A stretch of 64,000 bases of DNA from Bacillus massiliigorillae (GTDB lineage: Bacteria; Bacillota; Bacilli; Bacillales; DSM-1321): assembly GCF_000380245.2 (NCBI RefSeq), contig NZ_HG428741.1, forward strand, positions 1,875,761-1,939,760, written 5' to 3'. Each line of letters opens with the position of its first letter. Positions within the stretch are counted from its first letter, which is position 1. The notes under the pieces are model-generated. The model made no database searches, was not told the origin of the DNA, and saw only the letters and a program-made list of their open reading frames with translations. This document shows, piece by piece, positions 15,841-24,576 of the stretch. The position numbers were made by a program, and so were the translations under genes.

Positions 15841-17535
15841 ATGAAAAAAAGAACTATTTTACTAGCAGCAGGAACAACGCTTGGAGCAGCATACGTAGTC
15901 AACAAAAAACGCAAACAAAAAGCAATAGAAAAAGAACAACAAGTAGATGAAGAAATTAGTTCACGTTATTACGGAGATAAGCAAGTCTATTTTATTGGTG
16001 GAGGGATTGCAAGCCTTGCAGGAGCAGCTTATTTAATTCGTGATGCCCACTTTAACGGAGAGAATATACATATTATTGAAGGAATGCATATATTAGGTGG
16101 AAGCAACGACGGTGCAGGCACTCCAGAAACAGGATTTGTAGTGCGTGGAGGTCGAATGTTGAATGAAGAAACATATGAAAATTTTTGGGAACTATTCGGT
16201 AGTATCCCTTCCCTGGATATGCCTGGCCAAAGTGTAACAGAGGAAATTTTAAACTTTGATCATCTACACCCAACACATGCACAAGCAAGATTGGTTGATA
16301 AAGATAGAAACATTATCAATACTCATTCAATGGGATTTAATAATAGTGATCGACTGGCAATGACACGTTTACTTGCCACACCTGAAGAAAAATTAGATGA
16401 TATGACCATTCAAGATTGGTTTGAGCCACATTTTTTTGAGACGAATTTCTGGTATATGTGGCAAACTACTTTCGCCTTCCAAAAATGGAGCAGCTTATTC
16501 GAATTCCGTCGTTATATGAATAGAATGATGCTGGAATTCAGTCGAATAGATACATTAGAAGGTGTTACAAGAACACGTTTCAACCAATACGAAAGTCTTA
16601 TCTTACCTCTTAAAGCATATTTAGACAATCATAATGTTGATTTTACAATAAATCAAACTGTAACCGATATTGATTTTAAAGATGACTCAAACATTACTGC
16701 AACTGCCATCCATTTATCAAATGGAACAATCATTGAGCTTGGTGAAGAAGATGTTGTGATTATGACAAATGCTTGTATGACAGATAGTGCAACACTTGGA
16801 GATTTGCATACACCTGCACCAAAACCAGTAGAACGTCCAATTTCAGGTGAACTTTGGTATAAAGTTGCTAAGAAAAAACCAAATCTCGGTAATCCTGAAC
16901 CTTTCTTTAATCATGAAAACGAAACAAACTGGCAAAGCTTCACTGTAACTTGCCAAGGTGATGCACTATTAAAAAGAATTGAACAATTCACTGGAAATAT
17001 TCCAGGTAGTGGTGCATTGATGACATTCAAAGATTCAAATTGGTTGATGAGTACTGTTGTAGCTGCCCAACCACACTTCAAAGCTCAAGACGCTAATACT
17101 ACAATCTTTTGGGGTTACGGATTATATCCGGACCGCATTGGTGATTATGTAAAAAAACCAATGAAGGAATGTTCTGGTGAAGAAATTCTGTATGAATTAA
17201 TTTGTCATTTAAAATGGGATGAGGATTGGGAGGAAATAAAAAAAGATGTGATTAATGTAATTCCTTGCTATATGCCTTATATAGACGCTCAATTCCAGCC
17301 TCGGAAAATGAGTGATCGTCCAAAAGTAGTACCTGAAGGCAGTACAAATTTTGCAATGATTAGTCAATTTGTTGAGATTCCAGATGATATGGTATTTACA
17401 GAAGAATATTCCGTACGAGCTGCACGTATAGCTATTTACACACTATTTAATATTGATAAAGAAATTTGCCCAGTAACGCCATATAATCGTAATCCACAGG
17501 TTCTTGCAAAAGCTACAAAAACAATGTTTCGATAA
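15841..17535 (+). CDS. ohyA: Oleate hydratase
   Basis: FAD-dependent fatty-acid double-bond hydratase (myosin-cross-reactive antigen family) that converts oleate to 10-hydroxystearate. At 564 aa it is the usual length. The N-terminal 20 residues are hydrophobic and followed by a Lys-rich stretch, suggesting membrane association. The FAD site YFIGGGIASLAGAAYL lies at about residues 50-65, then GGSNDGAG and RGGRMLNEETYENF as in characterised OhyA proteins. SD GGAGGAGAT lies before ATG 15841. In Gram-positive bacteria the enzyme detoxifies host unsaturated fatty acids. The upstream TetR gene probably controls it. Confidence 0.93.
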   Translation: MKKRTILLAAGTTLGAAYVVNKKRKQKAIEKEQQVDEEISSRYYGDKQVYFIGGGIASLAGAAYLIRDAHFNGENIHIIEGMHILGGSNDGAGTPETGFVVRGGRMLNEETYENFWELFGSIPSLDMPGQSVTEEILNFDHLHPTHAQARLVDKDRNIINTHSMGFNNSDRLAMTRLLATPEEKLDDMTIQDWFEPHFFETNFWYMWQTTFAFQKWSSLFEFRRYMNRMMLEFSRIDTLEGVTRTRFNQYESLILPLKAYLDNHNVDFTINQTVTDIDFKDDSNITATAIHLSNGTIIELGEEDVVIMTNACMTDSATLGDLHTPAPKPVERPISGELWYKVAKKKPNLGNPEPFFNHENETNWQSFTVTCQGDALLKRIEQFTGNIPGSGALMTFKDSNWLMSTVVAAQPHFKAQDANTTIFWGYGLYPDRIGDYVKKPMKECSGEEILYELICHLKWDEDWEEIKKDVINVIPCYMPYIDAQFQPRKMSDRPKVVPEGSTNFAMISQFVEIPDDMVFTEEYSVRAARIAIYTLFNIDKEICPVTPYNRNPQVLAKATKTMFR

Positions 17536-17549
17536 AACACAATAATAAA

Positions 17550-17592
17550 GGGCTGTCCTAAAAGCAAGTTTCTATCACTTTTAGGACGCCCC
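17550..17592 (+). terminator. Terminator of ohyA
   Basis: GGGCTGTCCTAAAAG (17550-17564) pairs with CTTTTAGGACGCCCC (17578-17592) apart from one mismatch, 14 bp after the stop. The tail is TTTCCGC. One of a family of similar hairpins in this window. Confidence 0.8.
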
Positions 17593-17729
17593 TTTCCGCT
17601 TGTCTTTACCATTCGAACTCTATCATTTTACTAAAGCAAGTTTAATATTGACTCCCCCTTACATTCACCCATTCTATATTAGTGCAATACACTATATAGA
17701 TTGATTTAGCATATTAGGAGGTAAAAAAT

Positions 17730-18137
17730 ATGTATAATCCATATAACTTGCCCAGTAACTACAATAATTCAGCAAATCAACCAATAACTCATAATCAAAG
17801 TAATCCATTTTATGAACAGTATACTTATGAAAGAGTTTTGCCACCAGCCGAGCCCCAAAGCCTAATGAGTTCTGCAGAACACACAAAGCAACTTTTAGAG
17901 GATGCAGTAATCATTAATGAAACATTTAGAACATCACCAGCATTTGCATTGCAATTAACAACAGCAGCAAAGAATTCTGATCATCAAACTGTTCATTATT
18001 TAATCAACAATTTAATAAAAAATAGAGCCCTTGTTTCCTTCTCCCCTGGAGGTATCTCCATAAATCTAATTCCACTTAACGAGTCAAATAATTGTTGTTA
18101 TATCATTATGTTCCTAAATTGGAAAGAAGCATTTTAA
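17730..18137 (+). CDS. Hypothetical Asn/Pro/Tyr-rich protein
   Basis: A 135-aa protein. The first 50 residues are low-complexity (MYNPYNLPSNYNNSANQP) and resemble the tails of spore-coat-associated proteins. Residues 55-135 form a compact domain with helices (AEHTKQLLEDAVIINETF) and C-terminal strands with FSPGGISINLIPL. Family not recognised. SD AGGAGG precedes ATG 17730. A coat role is only suggested by composition and by the sporulation genes elsewhere in the window. Confidence 0.75.
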   Translation: MYNPYNLPSNYNNSANQPITHNQSNPFYEQYTYERVLPPAEPQSLMSSAEHTKQLLEDAVIINETFRTSPAFALQLTTAAKNSDHQTVHYLINNLIKNRALVSFSPGGISINLIPLNESNNCCYIIMFLNWKEAF

Positions 18138-18160
18138 AGCCAGCAGATTTTATGACATGC

Positions 18161-18190
18161 CCCATTCATTAAATATTGAATGGGTTTATT
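18161..18190 (+). terminator. Terminator after the Asn-rich gene
   Basis: CCCATTCA (18161-18168) and TGAATGGG (18177-18184) form the stem, and TTTATTTTT follows. Confidence 0.75.
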
Positions 18191-18340
18191 TTTGAACGTT
18201 TATTAATATAGAATAAAGATAAAAAATGAATAGTAAAGACAAACAAGAAAATAGAGCAAAAGAAGATAAAATAGCTTCTTTTAAACATTTACTCTGAAAT
18301 ATGATATAATCGTCATACAATTCAAACAGGAGGCTATATA

Positions 18341-18868
18341 ATGAATGAGAAAATAAAACAAGAATTACTTTCATGGGTAAAACCGATTCTTTTTGCATTA
18401 GTTCTTGTTTTTGTATGTAGATATTTTATCTTTACGCCAAAAGAGGTACTTGGAGAGTCTATGCACCCTACATATGAGACAAGTGATAAAGTAATGGTTA
18501 GTAAACTAAGTACACCAAAAAGATTCGATATTATTATTTTTCATGCTCCTGATTCTGATGAAGATTATATTAAAAGAGTAATCGGGCTACCAGGTGATCA
18601 TGTTCAAATGCTAAATGATCAATTGTTAATCAATGGGAAAAAATATAACGAACCATACTTAGCAGAAAACAAAAAGATGATTCCAGCTATTGATAATTTA
18701 ACTGAAAACTTTGATGAATATGTTCCAAAAGATAAAATTTTTGTCCTTGGAGATAATCGACGAGATAGTAAGGATAGTAGATTTTTTGGAGCTATCAATT
18801 CCGATTCAGTAGTAGGAGTAGTCGAACTTCGTTATTTTCCATTCAACAAAATTAGCTTAACTAAATAG
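18341..18868 (+). CDS. lepB: Type I signal peptidase
   Basis: Membrane-bound signal peptidase I (SipS/LepB, 175 aa) that removes Sec signal peptides. One N-terminal membrane anchor (about residues 13-31) is followed by the catalytic Ser in GESMHPTYE and the catalytic Lys in YIKRVIGLPGD. The C-terminal FVLGDNRRDSKDSRFFG is the conserved box. SD AGGAGG before ATG 18341, own terminator at 18907-18936. Bacilli carry several paralogues, so which Sip this is cannot be said. Confidence 0.93.
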   Translation: MNEKIKQELLSWVKPILFALVLVFVCRYFIFTPKEVLGESMHPTYETSDKVMVSKLSTPKRFDIIIFHAPDSDEDYIKRVIGLPGDHVQMLNDQLLINGKKYNEPYLAENKKMIPAIDNLTENFDEYVPKDKIFVLGDNRRDSKDSRFFGAINSDSVVGVVELRYFPFNKISLTK

Positions 18869-18906
18869 TAACAATAGTTTTTCTATACTTAATCATAAAC
18901 AATCAA

Positions 18907-18936
18907 AGAGAGCCTTTAACTAAGGCTCTCTTTTTT
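18907..18936 (+). terminator. Terminator of the signal peptidase gene
   Basis: AGAGAGCC (18907-18914) and GGCTCTCT (18924-18931) are followed by TTTTTT. Confidence 0.88.
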
Positions 18937-18959
18937 ACTAATGAGTCAATTTTATAAAA

Positions 18960-18991
18960 GGCTGACTAAAGCAAATAAACTTTAGTTAGCC
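18960..18991 (-). terminator. Terminator of the nucleotidase gene
   Basis: GGCTGACTAAAG (18960-18971) pairs with CTTTAGTTAGCC (18980-18991), with one G-U pair. On the minus strand TTTTATAAAA follows. Confidence 0.8.
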
Positions 18992-19001
18992 AGAACTTCA
19001 A

Positions 19002-21014
19002 CTATTTATTCAAATCATAAATGTATTCCGTTAGTTGATCACCTTTCGATTCTCCTGCTGAAAGGAATGGGTATTCAGGTAGTAATGCTTTTCCATTAGA
19101 ATTAGATGTGAAAACAACTTTTGCTGTGCTTCCAATCGGTTTCAATTTCCAATTATGATCGACTGCTGGATCAAGAGTTTTCTTGCCTTTAATGTAGTCA
19201 GTTACAATTTGTCTTGTTTCATCACTTGAGATGTAAGCAACCGCATCATCATTTTCAAAAATCGGGAAGTTTCCTCCACCGCTTGCTCGGTAGTTATTTG
19301 TTACAACTAAAAATTCATCTTCTGGTTTTAAATCTTTACCATTATATTTTAGATTTACAATTCTACTTGAATCACCTTTATTTTCTTTACCATCTACATC
19401 ATATTTCGGTTCTTTTGATACATCGATTTCATACGTTACGCCATCAATGGTATCAAAGTTAAATGCAGGATAATTATTGTTTAAAAGTTCTTGTCCATCT
19501 TTCCCATTTGGATCTATAGTATTAAATAAACCAGCACTCATTTCAAGCCAGTTTTTTATATCCTTCCCGCTTACTTTCATAATTACAGCTGTATTTGGAT
19601 ATTTATAAATACTCGCTACATCCTTTATTGAAATCTTTCCTGCCTTAACTTCTACATAATCATCGGCTTTTGTTCCATCCTTTGAAAGTCCAGCTTTAAA
19701 TGGTGCTGCTGCCGATAAAATAGGTAAATCTTTGTATTTACTTAAACTCGCCTCTTCTGATACCTTTTTCTTAGCATATTCTAATTGTGCATTTGAAATT
19801 AATTGCACAGCATTATTATCACTAACTAATGCAAAATACGTATTAATATCCTTTGTTGTATTTCCTACTGGTGAATTTACAAACGCTACAACTTTTTCGT
19901 GATTTGCTTTTAGCTCTTTTTCAAACTCGGGATCATTTTTCACATTTTCCAATGTTACGTATTCTGAGTTCGAATCAACCACTTTATATCCTTTGTCAGA
20001 TGGAGTAACCTTTAAATTAATAACTCCAACACCTTCACCGTATTTTCCCGCTTGAACTGTTGCCACACCGTTCATAGTTCCTTTTTGAACATCTAAATTT
20101 TTTAAATCTGTATTTACTTCTTGCTCATCCTTTGCAGGGAAAACTATATGAGAATGACCAGCAATAACTGCGTCAATTCCTTTTACCTTTGTAAGTTCAT
20201 ATGATTCATTTTCTTCACCTTTTTCATATGAACCATCACCATATCCACTATGCGATAAGGCAATGATTAAGTCTGCCCCTGCTTCTTTCATTTTTGGTAC
20301 TATTTCTTCTGCACTTTCTTTAATATCTTTAACTGTTACCTTACCTTCTAAATTGATTTTATCCCAATTTAGAATTTGCGGTGGAACAAATCCCGTAATA
20401 CCAATCTTTATTTCTTTTTGCTCACCATTTTCAGCCACTACTTTTTTGTTAATGATTTTATATTGCTCAAACTCAGGTTTATTTGTTTGTGCGTTATAAA
20501 TATTGGCATTTACAATAGGAACTTTAGAGTCCTTCATAATTTGTTTTAAATAATCTAAACCATAGTTAAATTCGTGATTTCCTAAAGTAGCAGCATCAAA
20601 TCCTGCTAAACGCAAAGCTTTATATACTGGATGCTCTTCACCGCTCTTCACAGGTTCCACTCTTGCATAGAAATCACCAAGCGGATTTCCTTGTATTAAA
20701 TCACCATTATCCACTACAATCACGTTGTTTACTTCATTATTTTTACTATTCTTACTACTATCTTCTTTATATTTCTTAATTACAGTACTTACTTTAACAA
20801 GACCTGTATTATCCGTTTCTGTTGTCGTGTAATAATCATAATTCATTAAATAATTATGTACATCCGTTGTTGAGAGAATAGTTAAATCAATTGCATCTTG
20901 ATTATTCACATTGTCTGTCGCATTGTTATTTTTATTACACCCTGCCAGGATGCTGCCAATAATTGCGAAACAAAAAATAAACAATATACTTTTACTGAAA
21001 AATATCTTCTTCAT
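19002..21014 (-). CDS. 5'-nucleotidase / 2',3'-cyclic-nucleotide phosphodiesterase lipoprotein
   Basis: A 670-aa surface lipoprotein of the UshA/CpdB family that scavenges phosphate and nucleosides from extracellular nucleotides. The signal peptide ends in lipobox LAGC near residue 26. The calcineurin-type metallophosphatase domain carries LSTTDVHNYL, DNGDLIQGNPLGDF, TLGNHEFNYG and AGHSHIVFP as metal ligands. The C-terminal nucleotidase domain contains RASGGGNFP. It has no LPxTG anchor. A half-matching Fur/PerR-like box (TGATAAT, 21072-21078 on the minus strand) lies 60 bp upstream. CpdB-like and YfkN-like are equally possible names. Confidence 0.88.
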   Translation of the reverse strand: MKKIFFSKSILFIFCFAIIGSILAGCNKNNNATDNVNNQDAIDLTILSTTDVHNYLMNYDYYTTTETDNTGLVKVSTVIKKYKEDSSKNSKNNEVNNVIVVDNGDLIQGNPLGDFYARVEPVKSGEEHPVYKALRLAGFDAATLGNHEFNYGLDYLKQIMKDSKVPIVNANIYNAQTNKPEFEQYKIINKKVVAENGEQKEIKIGITGFVPPQILNWDKINLEGKVTVKDIKESAEEIVPKMKEAGADLIIALSHSGYGDGSYEKGEENESYELTKVKGIDAVIAGHSHIVFPAKDEQEVNTDLKNLDVQKGTMNGVATVQAGKYGEGVGVINLKVTPSDKGYKVVDSNSEYVTLENVKNDPEFEKELKANHEKVVAFVNSPVGNTTKDINTYFALVSDNNAVQLISNAQLEYAKKKVSEEASLSKYKDLPILSAAAPFKAGLSKDGTKADDYVEVKAGKISIKDVASIYKYPNTAVIMKVSGKDIKNWLEMSAGLFNTIDPNGKDGQELLNNNYPAFNFDTIDGVTYEIDVSKEPKYDVDGKENKGDSSRIVNLKYNGKDLKPEDEFLVVTNNYRASGGGNFPIFENDDAVAYISSDETRQIVTDYIKGKKTLDPAVDHNWKLKPIGSTAKVVFTSNSNGKALLPEYPFLSAGESKGDQLTEYIYDLNK

Positions 21015-21205
21015 GCTATTTTCCTTTCTATATTTAAGTTCATTACAACGTATAGTATTTGAAAAAAAATCATTATCATTCGTAGAATAAACATAATTAA
21101 TAAAAGAAAAGACATAATAATTTTATAATAAATGCTCGTTTGTTAATAATATTTTAATAATTAGATATTATAATTGCTTAAAGAAGAAATGGAAGGAGTG
21201 AGTTT

Positions 21206-21289
21206 ATGAAGTTAGATCTTAAATCATTTTTAGCAGGTATGTTTCTTAGTTGGGTGCTTACAATCTCTGTTGTTCAATTTTTCATTTAA
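21206..21289 (+). CDS. 27-aa single-membrane-segment protein
   Basis: ATG 21206 has GGAAGGAGTG directly upstream with good spacing. The 27-residue product starts with a charged MKLDLK and continues as one hydrophobic helix (FLAGMFLSWVLTISVVQFFI). A hairpin with T-run downstream (21331-21387) gives it a complete transcription unit. Function unknown. Confidence 0.6.
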   Translation: MKLDLKSFLAGMFLSWVLTISVVQFFI

Positions 21290-21330
21290 TGATAGCAATT
21301 ATTCGAATCGATAACTCATATATTTATATA

Positions 21331-21396
21331 CCGTTAAAATTAAGCTGAAATCTACCAACTATTAAGTATTCAACTAAATTTTAACGGTTAATTTTT
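21331..21396 (+). terminator. Hairpin terminator downstream of the 27-aa ORF
   Basis: CCGTTAAAATT (21331-21341) and AATTTTAACGG (21377-21387) pair perfectly across a long loop. TTAATTTTT follows. Confidence 0.6.
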
Positions 21397-21445
21397 CTAA
21401 AACAAATAATCATTTATGGATGTACATAATTAAGAAATGAATAAT

Positions 21446-22273
21446 TTAAAGAATTGGTTGGCAAGTAGGACAATAATATACAGTCCCTCCCATATAAGTC
21501 TGTTTAACAATATCATCTCCACAATTAATACATGGATTCTTCCACGTTTTTTTAGATAATATGGTCCTATAATCTCCATAACTACTGAATATATCTTTTT
21601 CAGTATCTCTTCCGCCCTTTTCTATCATTTCAATAAGCGTGTTTTTTATACTATGAAAAAGCTTTTCATTCTCAATCTCATTTAAAGTTTTTAACTTTCT
21701 TTTCGGGTTAATTCTTGCGTTGAATAATATGTCTTGTAATACTCCATTTCCTAAACCTGGTATACGCTGTTCTGTTGCAAGAAATGCCTTGACACACGCA
21801 TTTTCTTTTACGGTAAGCATTAAACTCTCAAAATAAGTTATATCAAATTTACCAACTAAAGGTGATGGTTTTTCTTTAGCCACCTGATAGTAAAAATTAT
21901 CATTTTCACCATCAACAAATGCCCACATTCCTCCATACATTTGTACTGTACATATAATAGAAGATAAATCTTCAAATTCTATATGAAGTTGATGTTTTTC
22001 TGGAAGTTGCTCTCCTTGTTCGAAATATCTTATATTCACACCGTCACCAAATACTAGTTTCGTATCATTCATTGACATTTCAATAAGACCACCATACGCT
22101 TGAATATCATCTACTGTTTTATTTACTAGTAAGCTATGATAATGATTTGGATCACCAAAAAAGAACGCAAAACGATGAGCTGAAGAATTTGCATATACAT
22201 TCTTCAACTTTTTCCCTTTTATGATTTGTGTTAATTGCCTTGCTATATGATTACTTTCTGGAATTTCTAACAC
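21446..22273 (-). CDS. Fpg/MutM-family protein lacking the catalytic N-terminal proline
   Basis: A 275-aa homologue of formamidopyrimidine-DNA glycosylase. The H2TH region is present (RIPGLGNGVLQDILFNARI), and the C-terminal zinc finger is intact as four cysteines (CINCG and CPTCQ). The start is best placed at GTG 22273, because AGAGGTG lies just before it; the N-terminus then reads MLEIPE and aligns with the family MPELPE. The catalytic Pro2 is replaced by Leu, while Glu3 is kept. The zinc-finger arginine (usually GRxT) also appears to be Gly. Both changes hit residues needed for base excision, so this is probably a DNA-binding or altered-activity paralogue. Confidence 0.8.
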   Translation of the reverse strand: MLEIPESNHIARQLTQIIKGKKLKNVYANSSAHRFAFFFGDPNHYHSLLVNKTVDDIQAYGGLIEMSMNDTKLVFGDGVNIRYFEQGEQLPEKHQLHIEFEDLSSIICTVQMYGGMWAFVDGENDNFYYQVAKEKPSPLVGKFDITYFESLMLTVKENACVKAFLATEQRIPGLGNGVLQDILFNARINPKRKLKTLNEIENEKLFHSIKNTLIEMIEKGGRDTEKDIFSSYGDYRTILSKKTWKNPCINCGDDIVKQTYMGGTVYYCPTCQPIL

Positions 22274-22367
22274 AATATTCACCTCTACTCTTTGTATATT
22301 TCCCTATTCTCTATTTCCTAAAAATCATATTACAAACATTATTCTCACTCTTTTTTATAGATACTTC

Positions 22368-22502
22368 TTAATAATGTAGACACAAAAGAAAAAGGGTAAA
22401 AATTCTCTTAGAATTCCTACCCTTTTGTATTTTAAATGGTCCTCCAAATTTATGATTCATTCCATCAATTGTTTTTTCAACCGCCATTTTAATAAAATCC
22501 AT
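22368..22502 (-). CDS. Small ORF running through its own terminator
   Basis: A 44-codon frame with excellent SD (GAGGGGGAG) before ATG 22502. The first 28 residues (MDFIKMAVEKTIDGMNHKFG and on) look like a real small protein. The last 15 codons pass through the hairpin at 22390-22426, so the original stop has probably been lost by a frameshift or mutation. Family not recognised. Confidence 0.4.
   Translation of the reverse strand: MDFIKMAVEKTIDGMNHKFGGPFKIQKGRNSKRIFTLFLLCLHY
22384..22426 (-). terminator. Terminator overlapping the small ORF
   Basis: AAAAGGGTA (22390-22398) pairs with TACCCTTTT (22418-22426), and an inner stem AATTC/GAATT extends it. The minus-strand tail is TTTTTCTTTT. Confidence 0.7.
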
Positions 22503-22541
22503 ATGTATCTCCCCCTCAATCTGAATGTTGATTACTAATAG

Positions 22542-22579
22542 AAAAAGCCACAGAATGAATCGGAAATCCATTCTGTGGC
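22542..22579 (-). terminator. Terminator of the basic small-protein gene
   Basis: GCCACAGAATG (22547-22557) pairs perfectly with CATTCTGTGGC (22569-22579). Five T follow on the minus strand. Confidence 0.8.
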
Positions 22580-22637
22580 TTTGGTTATCGAATCCACAAG
22601 ACTCCTTGTAAAATTCTTGAATAATAAATTAGTTTAA

Positions 22638-22826
22638 TTAAACGCCTGTTCTTTTACGCTGATTATTTGCTTTTTTTGTTAGCTGACTTTTAAGACCTTT
22701 AGTCGCTGTGGAATAATTAGATTTATTATTCTTATTCTGACCTTGTTTTTTTGCTGCAAGCTGTTGTTTCATCAATTCTTGTAAGCTGAGCTTTTTCTTT
22801 TCAGTCTGATTCTGTTCTTTCGTCAT
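22638..22826 (-). CDS. Small basic hydrophilic protein
   Basis: A 62-aa Lys/Gln/Asn-rich protein without hydrophobic segments. Its KKLSLQELMKQQLAAKK opening recalls Fur-regulated basic proteins (FbpB type), but the similarity is too short for a claim and no Fur box is visible upstream. The C-terminus is strongly basic (KKANNQRKRTG), suggesting nucleic-acid binding. ATG 22826 follows AAAGGAG with nine-base spacing; a TTG eight codons earlier lies upstream of that SD and is rejected. Confidence 0.6.
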   Translation of the reverse strand: MTKEQNQTEKKKLSLQELMKQQLAAKKQGQNKNNKSNYSTATKGLKSQLTKKANNQRKRTGV

Positions 22827-22989
22827 GTTTTCATTCTCCTTTATATTCAAGGTAGTATATCATTTGTTGAGGAAATATGACAAGGAAAAATGAACAAGGT
22901 TAACTTCAAATAAGGTTAACTATAGACATTTTTTTATCATGACCTCGACATAAAAAAATTTAGTGAAATAATTTAGGTATACAACCAGT

Positions 22990-23017
22990 ACAAGTATCAT
23001 TAGGTTGTCATACACTG
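22990..23017 (+). promoter_or_regulatory. Sigma-K-like promoter of cotD
   Basis: CATACACTG at 23009-23017 fits the sigma-K -10 pattern CATANNNT, with an AC -35 element about 17 bp upstream. It lies 30 bp before the cotD start, and cotD is a late mother-cell gene in bacilli. Confidence 0.45.
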
Positions 23018-23046
23018 TATTAAGAAAAGTTACAGGAGGTGATTTC

Positions 23047-23430
23047 ATGTATAATCAAAGAAATTGCGGCTGTCATCAACAACATCATGGCGCAAGTCAT
23101 ACTTCACATCATGCAAATGTATTTCCAAATCAAATGATGCCTGCTCAAATGAAACCTGGTAATGTTAATGTTTGCCCAACACAAGTAATGCCAGCTCAAG
23201 TAAGTCCAACACAAAATGTTGTAAACAAAAATATTTATAAACACATCGTTCCTCACGTTCATCCAACACATACAACAACTGTAAATGAACACATTATTCA
23301 AAATCAACATTTCTTCCCACATTCACAATCTGTCGTGAATACTTGTAAATCTGAAAATGTTTTTTGTCAACAGCCTACTATGATGTGTCCACCAAATCCT
23401 TGTCATAAACCTCATGGACACTACTGGTAA
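23047..23430 (+). CDS. cotD: Inner spore coat protein CotD
   Basis: A 127-aa coat protein, extremely His/Gln/Asn/Pro-rich with several cysteines. It opens with CGCHQQHHG and has the CotD-typical KHIVPHVHPTHTTTVNEH segment in the middle. The C-terminus is CPPNPCHKPHG. It is deposited in the inner coat during late sporulation. Start ATG 23047 has AGGAGGTG upstream; an in-frame extension to 23005 lacks an SD. Sigma-K-like promoter upstream, terminator downstream. Confidence 0.9.
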   Translation: MYNQRNCGCHQQHHGASHTSHHANVFPNQMMPAQMKPGNVNVCPTQVMPAQVSPTQNVVNKNIYKHIVPHVHPTHTTTVNEHIIQNQHFFPHSQSVVNTCKSENVFCQQPTMMCPPNPCHKPHGHYW

Positions 23431-23435
23431 CATGA

Positions 23436-23463
23436 AAAACCCCTTTTATTAAGGGGTTTTTTT
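23436..23463 (+). terminator. Terminator of cotD
   Basis: AAAACCCCTT (23436-23445) and AAGGGGTTTT (23451-23460) followed by TTT. Its A-run allows bidirectional use with the converging HD-GYP gene. Confidence 0.85.
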
Positions 23464-23483
23464 CTTTCAATTCATTTTTTTCA

Positions 23484-24527
23484 TCAATAAACTTCCTCAA
23501 TATATATGGAGCGAACCCGATCCAAATCAATTAGCTCACCCGTCTCAAATATTTTCACAATGGGTCGAGTTATAAATTGAGGATTCATGAAAACAATCTC
23601 CCCTGATAATAAATTAGAAAGTATTACTTTACTTCCAATTCCTATATTAGCGATTTTACTAGTTAAAGCATTGGTAACATTCAAATCAAATTTTCCAAAT
23701 TGATCATACTTAATTATGTCCAGCACTTTGAAAGGTGACTGTCTAGCTTGATAATTTTTATCTGTCGTCATAGCGTGATATGTATCTGCCACAGCAATAA
23801 TCCTAGCATAAAAATGTATATGATTCGTTTTGTCTCCCAACGGATAACCCGAACCGTCTAACCTCTCATGATGTTGAATAATGGCAACTTGTGCATCTTT
23901 CTTTAAGGTCATCATGCCTTGTAACATTTGATAACCTAATATCGGATGTTTTTTTACATCACCGTATTCTTCCGCTGATAATTTAGATTCTTTTTGTAAT
24001 ATTCCTTCTGCCATTTTAGCCATTCCCACATCACATAGACATCCTGCTAAAGCAATTTGCAATATTTCACCTTTAGCTAATCCTAAATGTTTAGCTAATA
24101 TGCCACTATATAGTCCCACCGATACTGCGTGATGATACATATAATCGTCTGAACTAGAATAAGTGTGTAGATTAAAAACATCTTCATTATTTTTCATTGC
24201 TTGTTCTAATAAAGGAACAATAATAGCCCTTACATCAGAAACATTTGTCGATAATCCTGATTGCCAATTTAAAAATAGTTTCTTGTATTCATTCACAGAG
24301 TGTAAATAGAATTCAATAAAGTTTTTTTTATTACTTGCATTAATAGAATCCATTTGATTAGATGCTGGGATAATGACATCCACACTTTCTACTAAAAATG
24401 CGCGTAATAAATCTATTTTTGCTTTCGTTAAGACGGTATCTTTAAACATGATTAGACGACTAGATTTTACTTCTACATCTTTAGCTAATATATAACCATC
24501 TTTGACATCTCTAAGACTAGTAATCAT
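23484..24527 (-). CDS. HD-GYP domain protein with altered HD motif
   Basis: A 347-aa protein of the cyclic-di-GMP phosphodiesterase family. The N-terminal 110 residues form a DUF3391-like/unknown module. The HD-GYP part shows YHHAVSVG, then GCLCDVGMAKM where active enzymes usually have LHDIGK, and the intact HHERLDGSGYP. The metal-binding His of the HD pair is thus replaced by Cys, and the following Lys by Met. Activity may be lost or altered. Start ATG 24527 follows GGAGG by eight bases; a TTG five codons earlier overlaps that SD. No GGDEF partner is adjacent. Confidence 0.8.
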   Translation of the reverse strand: MITSLRDVKDGYILAKDVEVKSSRLIMFKDTVLTKAKIDLLRAFLVESVDVIIPASNQMDSINASNKKNFIEFYLHSVNEYKKLFLNWQSGLSTNVSDVRAIIVPLLEQAMKNNEDVFNLHTYSSSDDYMYHHAVSVGLYSGILAKHLGLAKGEILQIALAGCLCDVGMAKMAEGILQKESKLSAEEYGDVKKHPILGYQMLQGMMTLKKDAQVAIIQHHERLDGSGYPLGDKTNHIHFYARIIAVADTYHAMTTDKNYQARQSPFKVLDIIKYDQFGKFDLNVTNALTSKIANIGIGSKVILSNLLSGEIVFMNPQFITRPIVKIFETGELIDLDRVRSIYIEEVY

Positions 24528-24576
24528 AATCACTGCCTCCAATGTTCTATTTTTTTCAGTTGCTTAATTGACAATG

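Noticed and set aside
21066..21082. Fur/PerR-like box upstream of the nucleotidase
   Set aside because: Only one half-site (TGATAAT) is good; three mismatches in the other half in AT-rich DNA.
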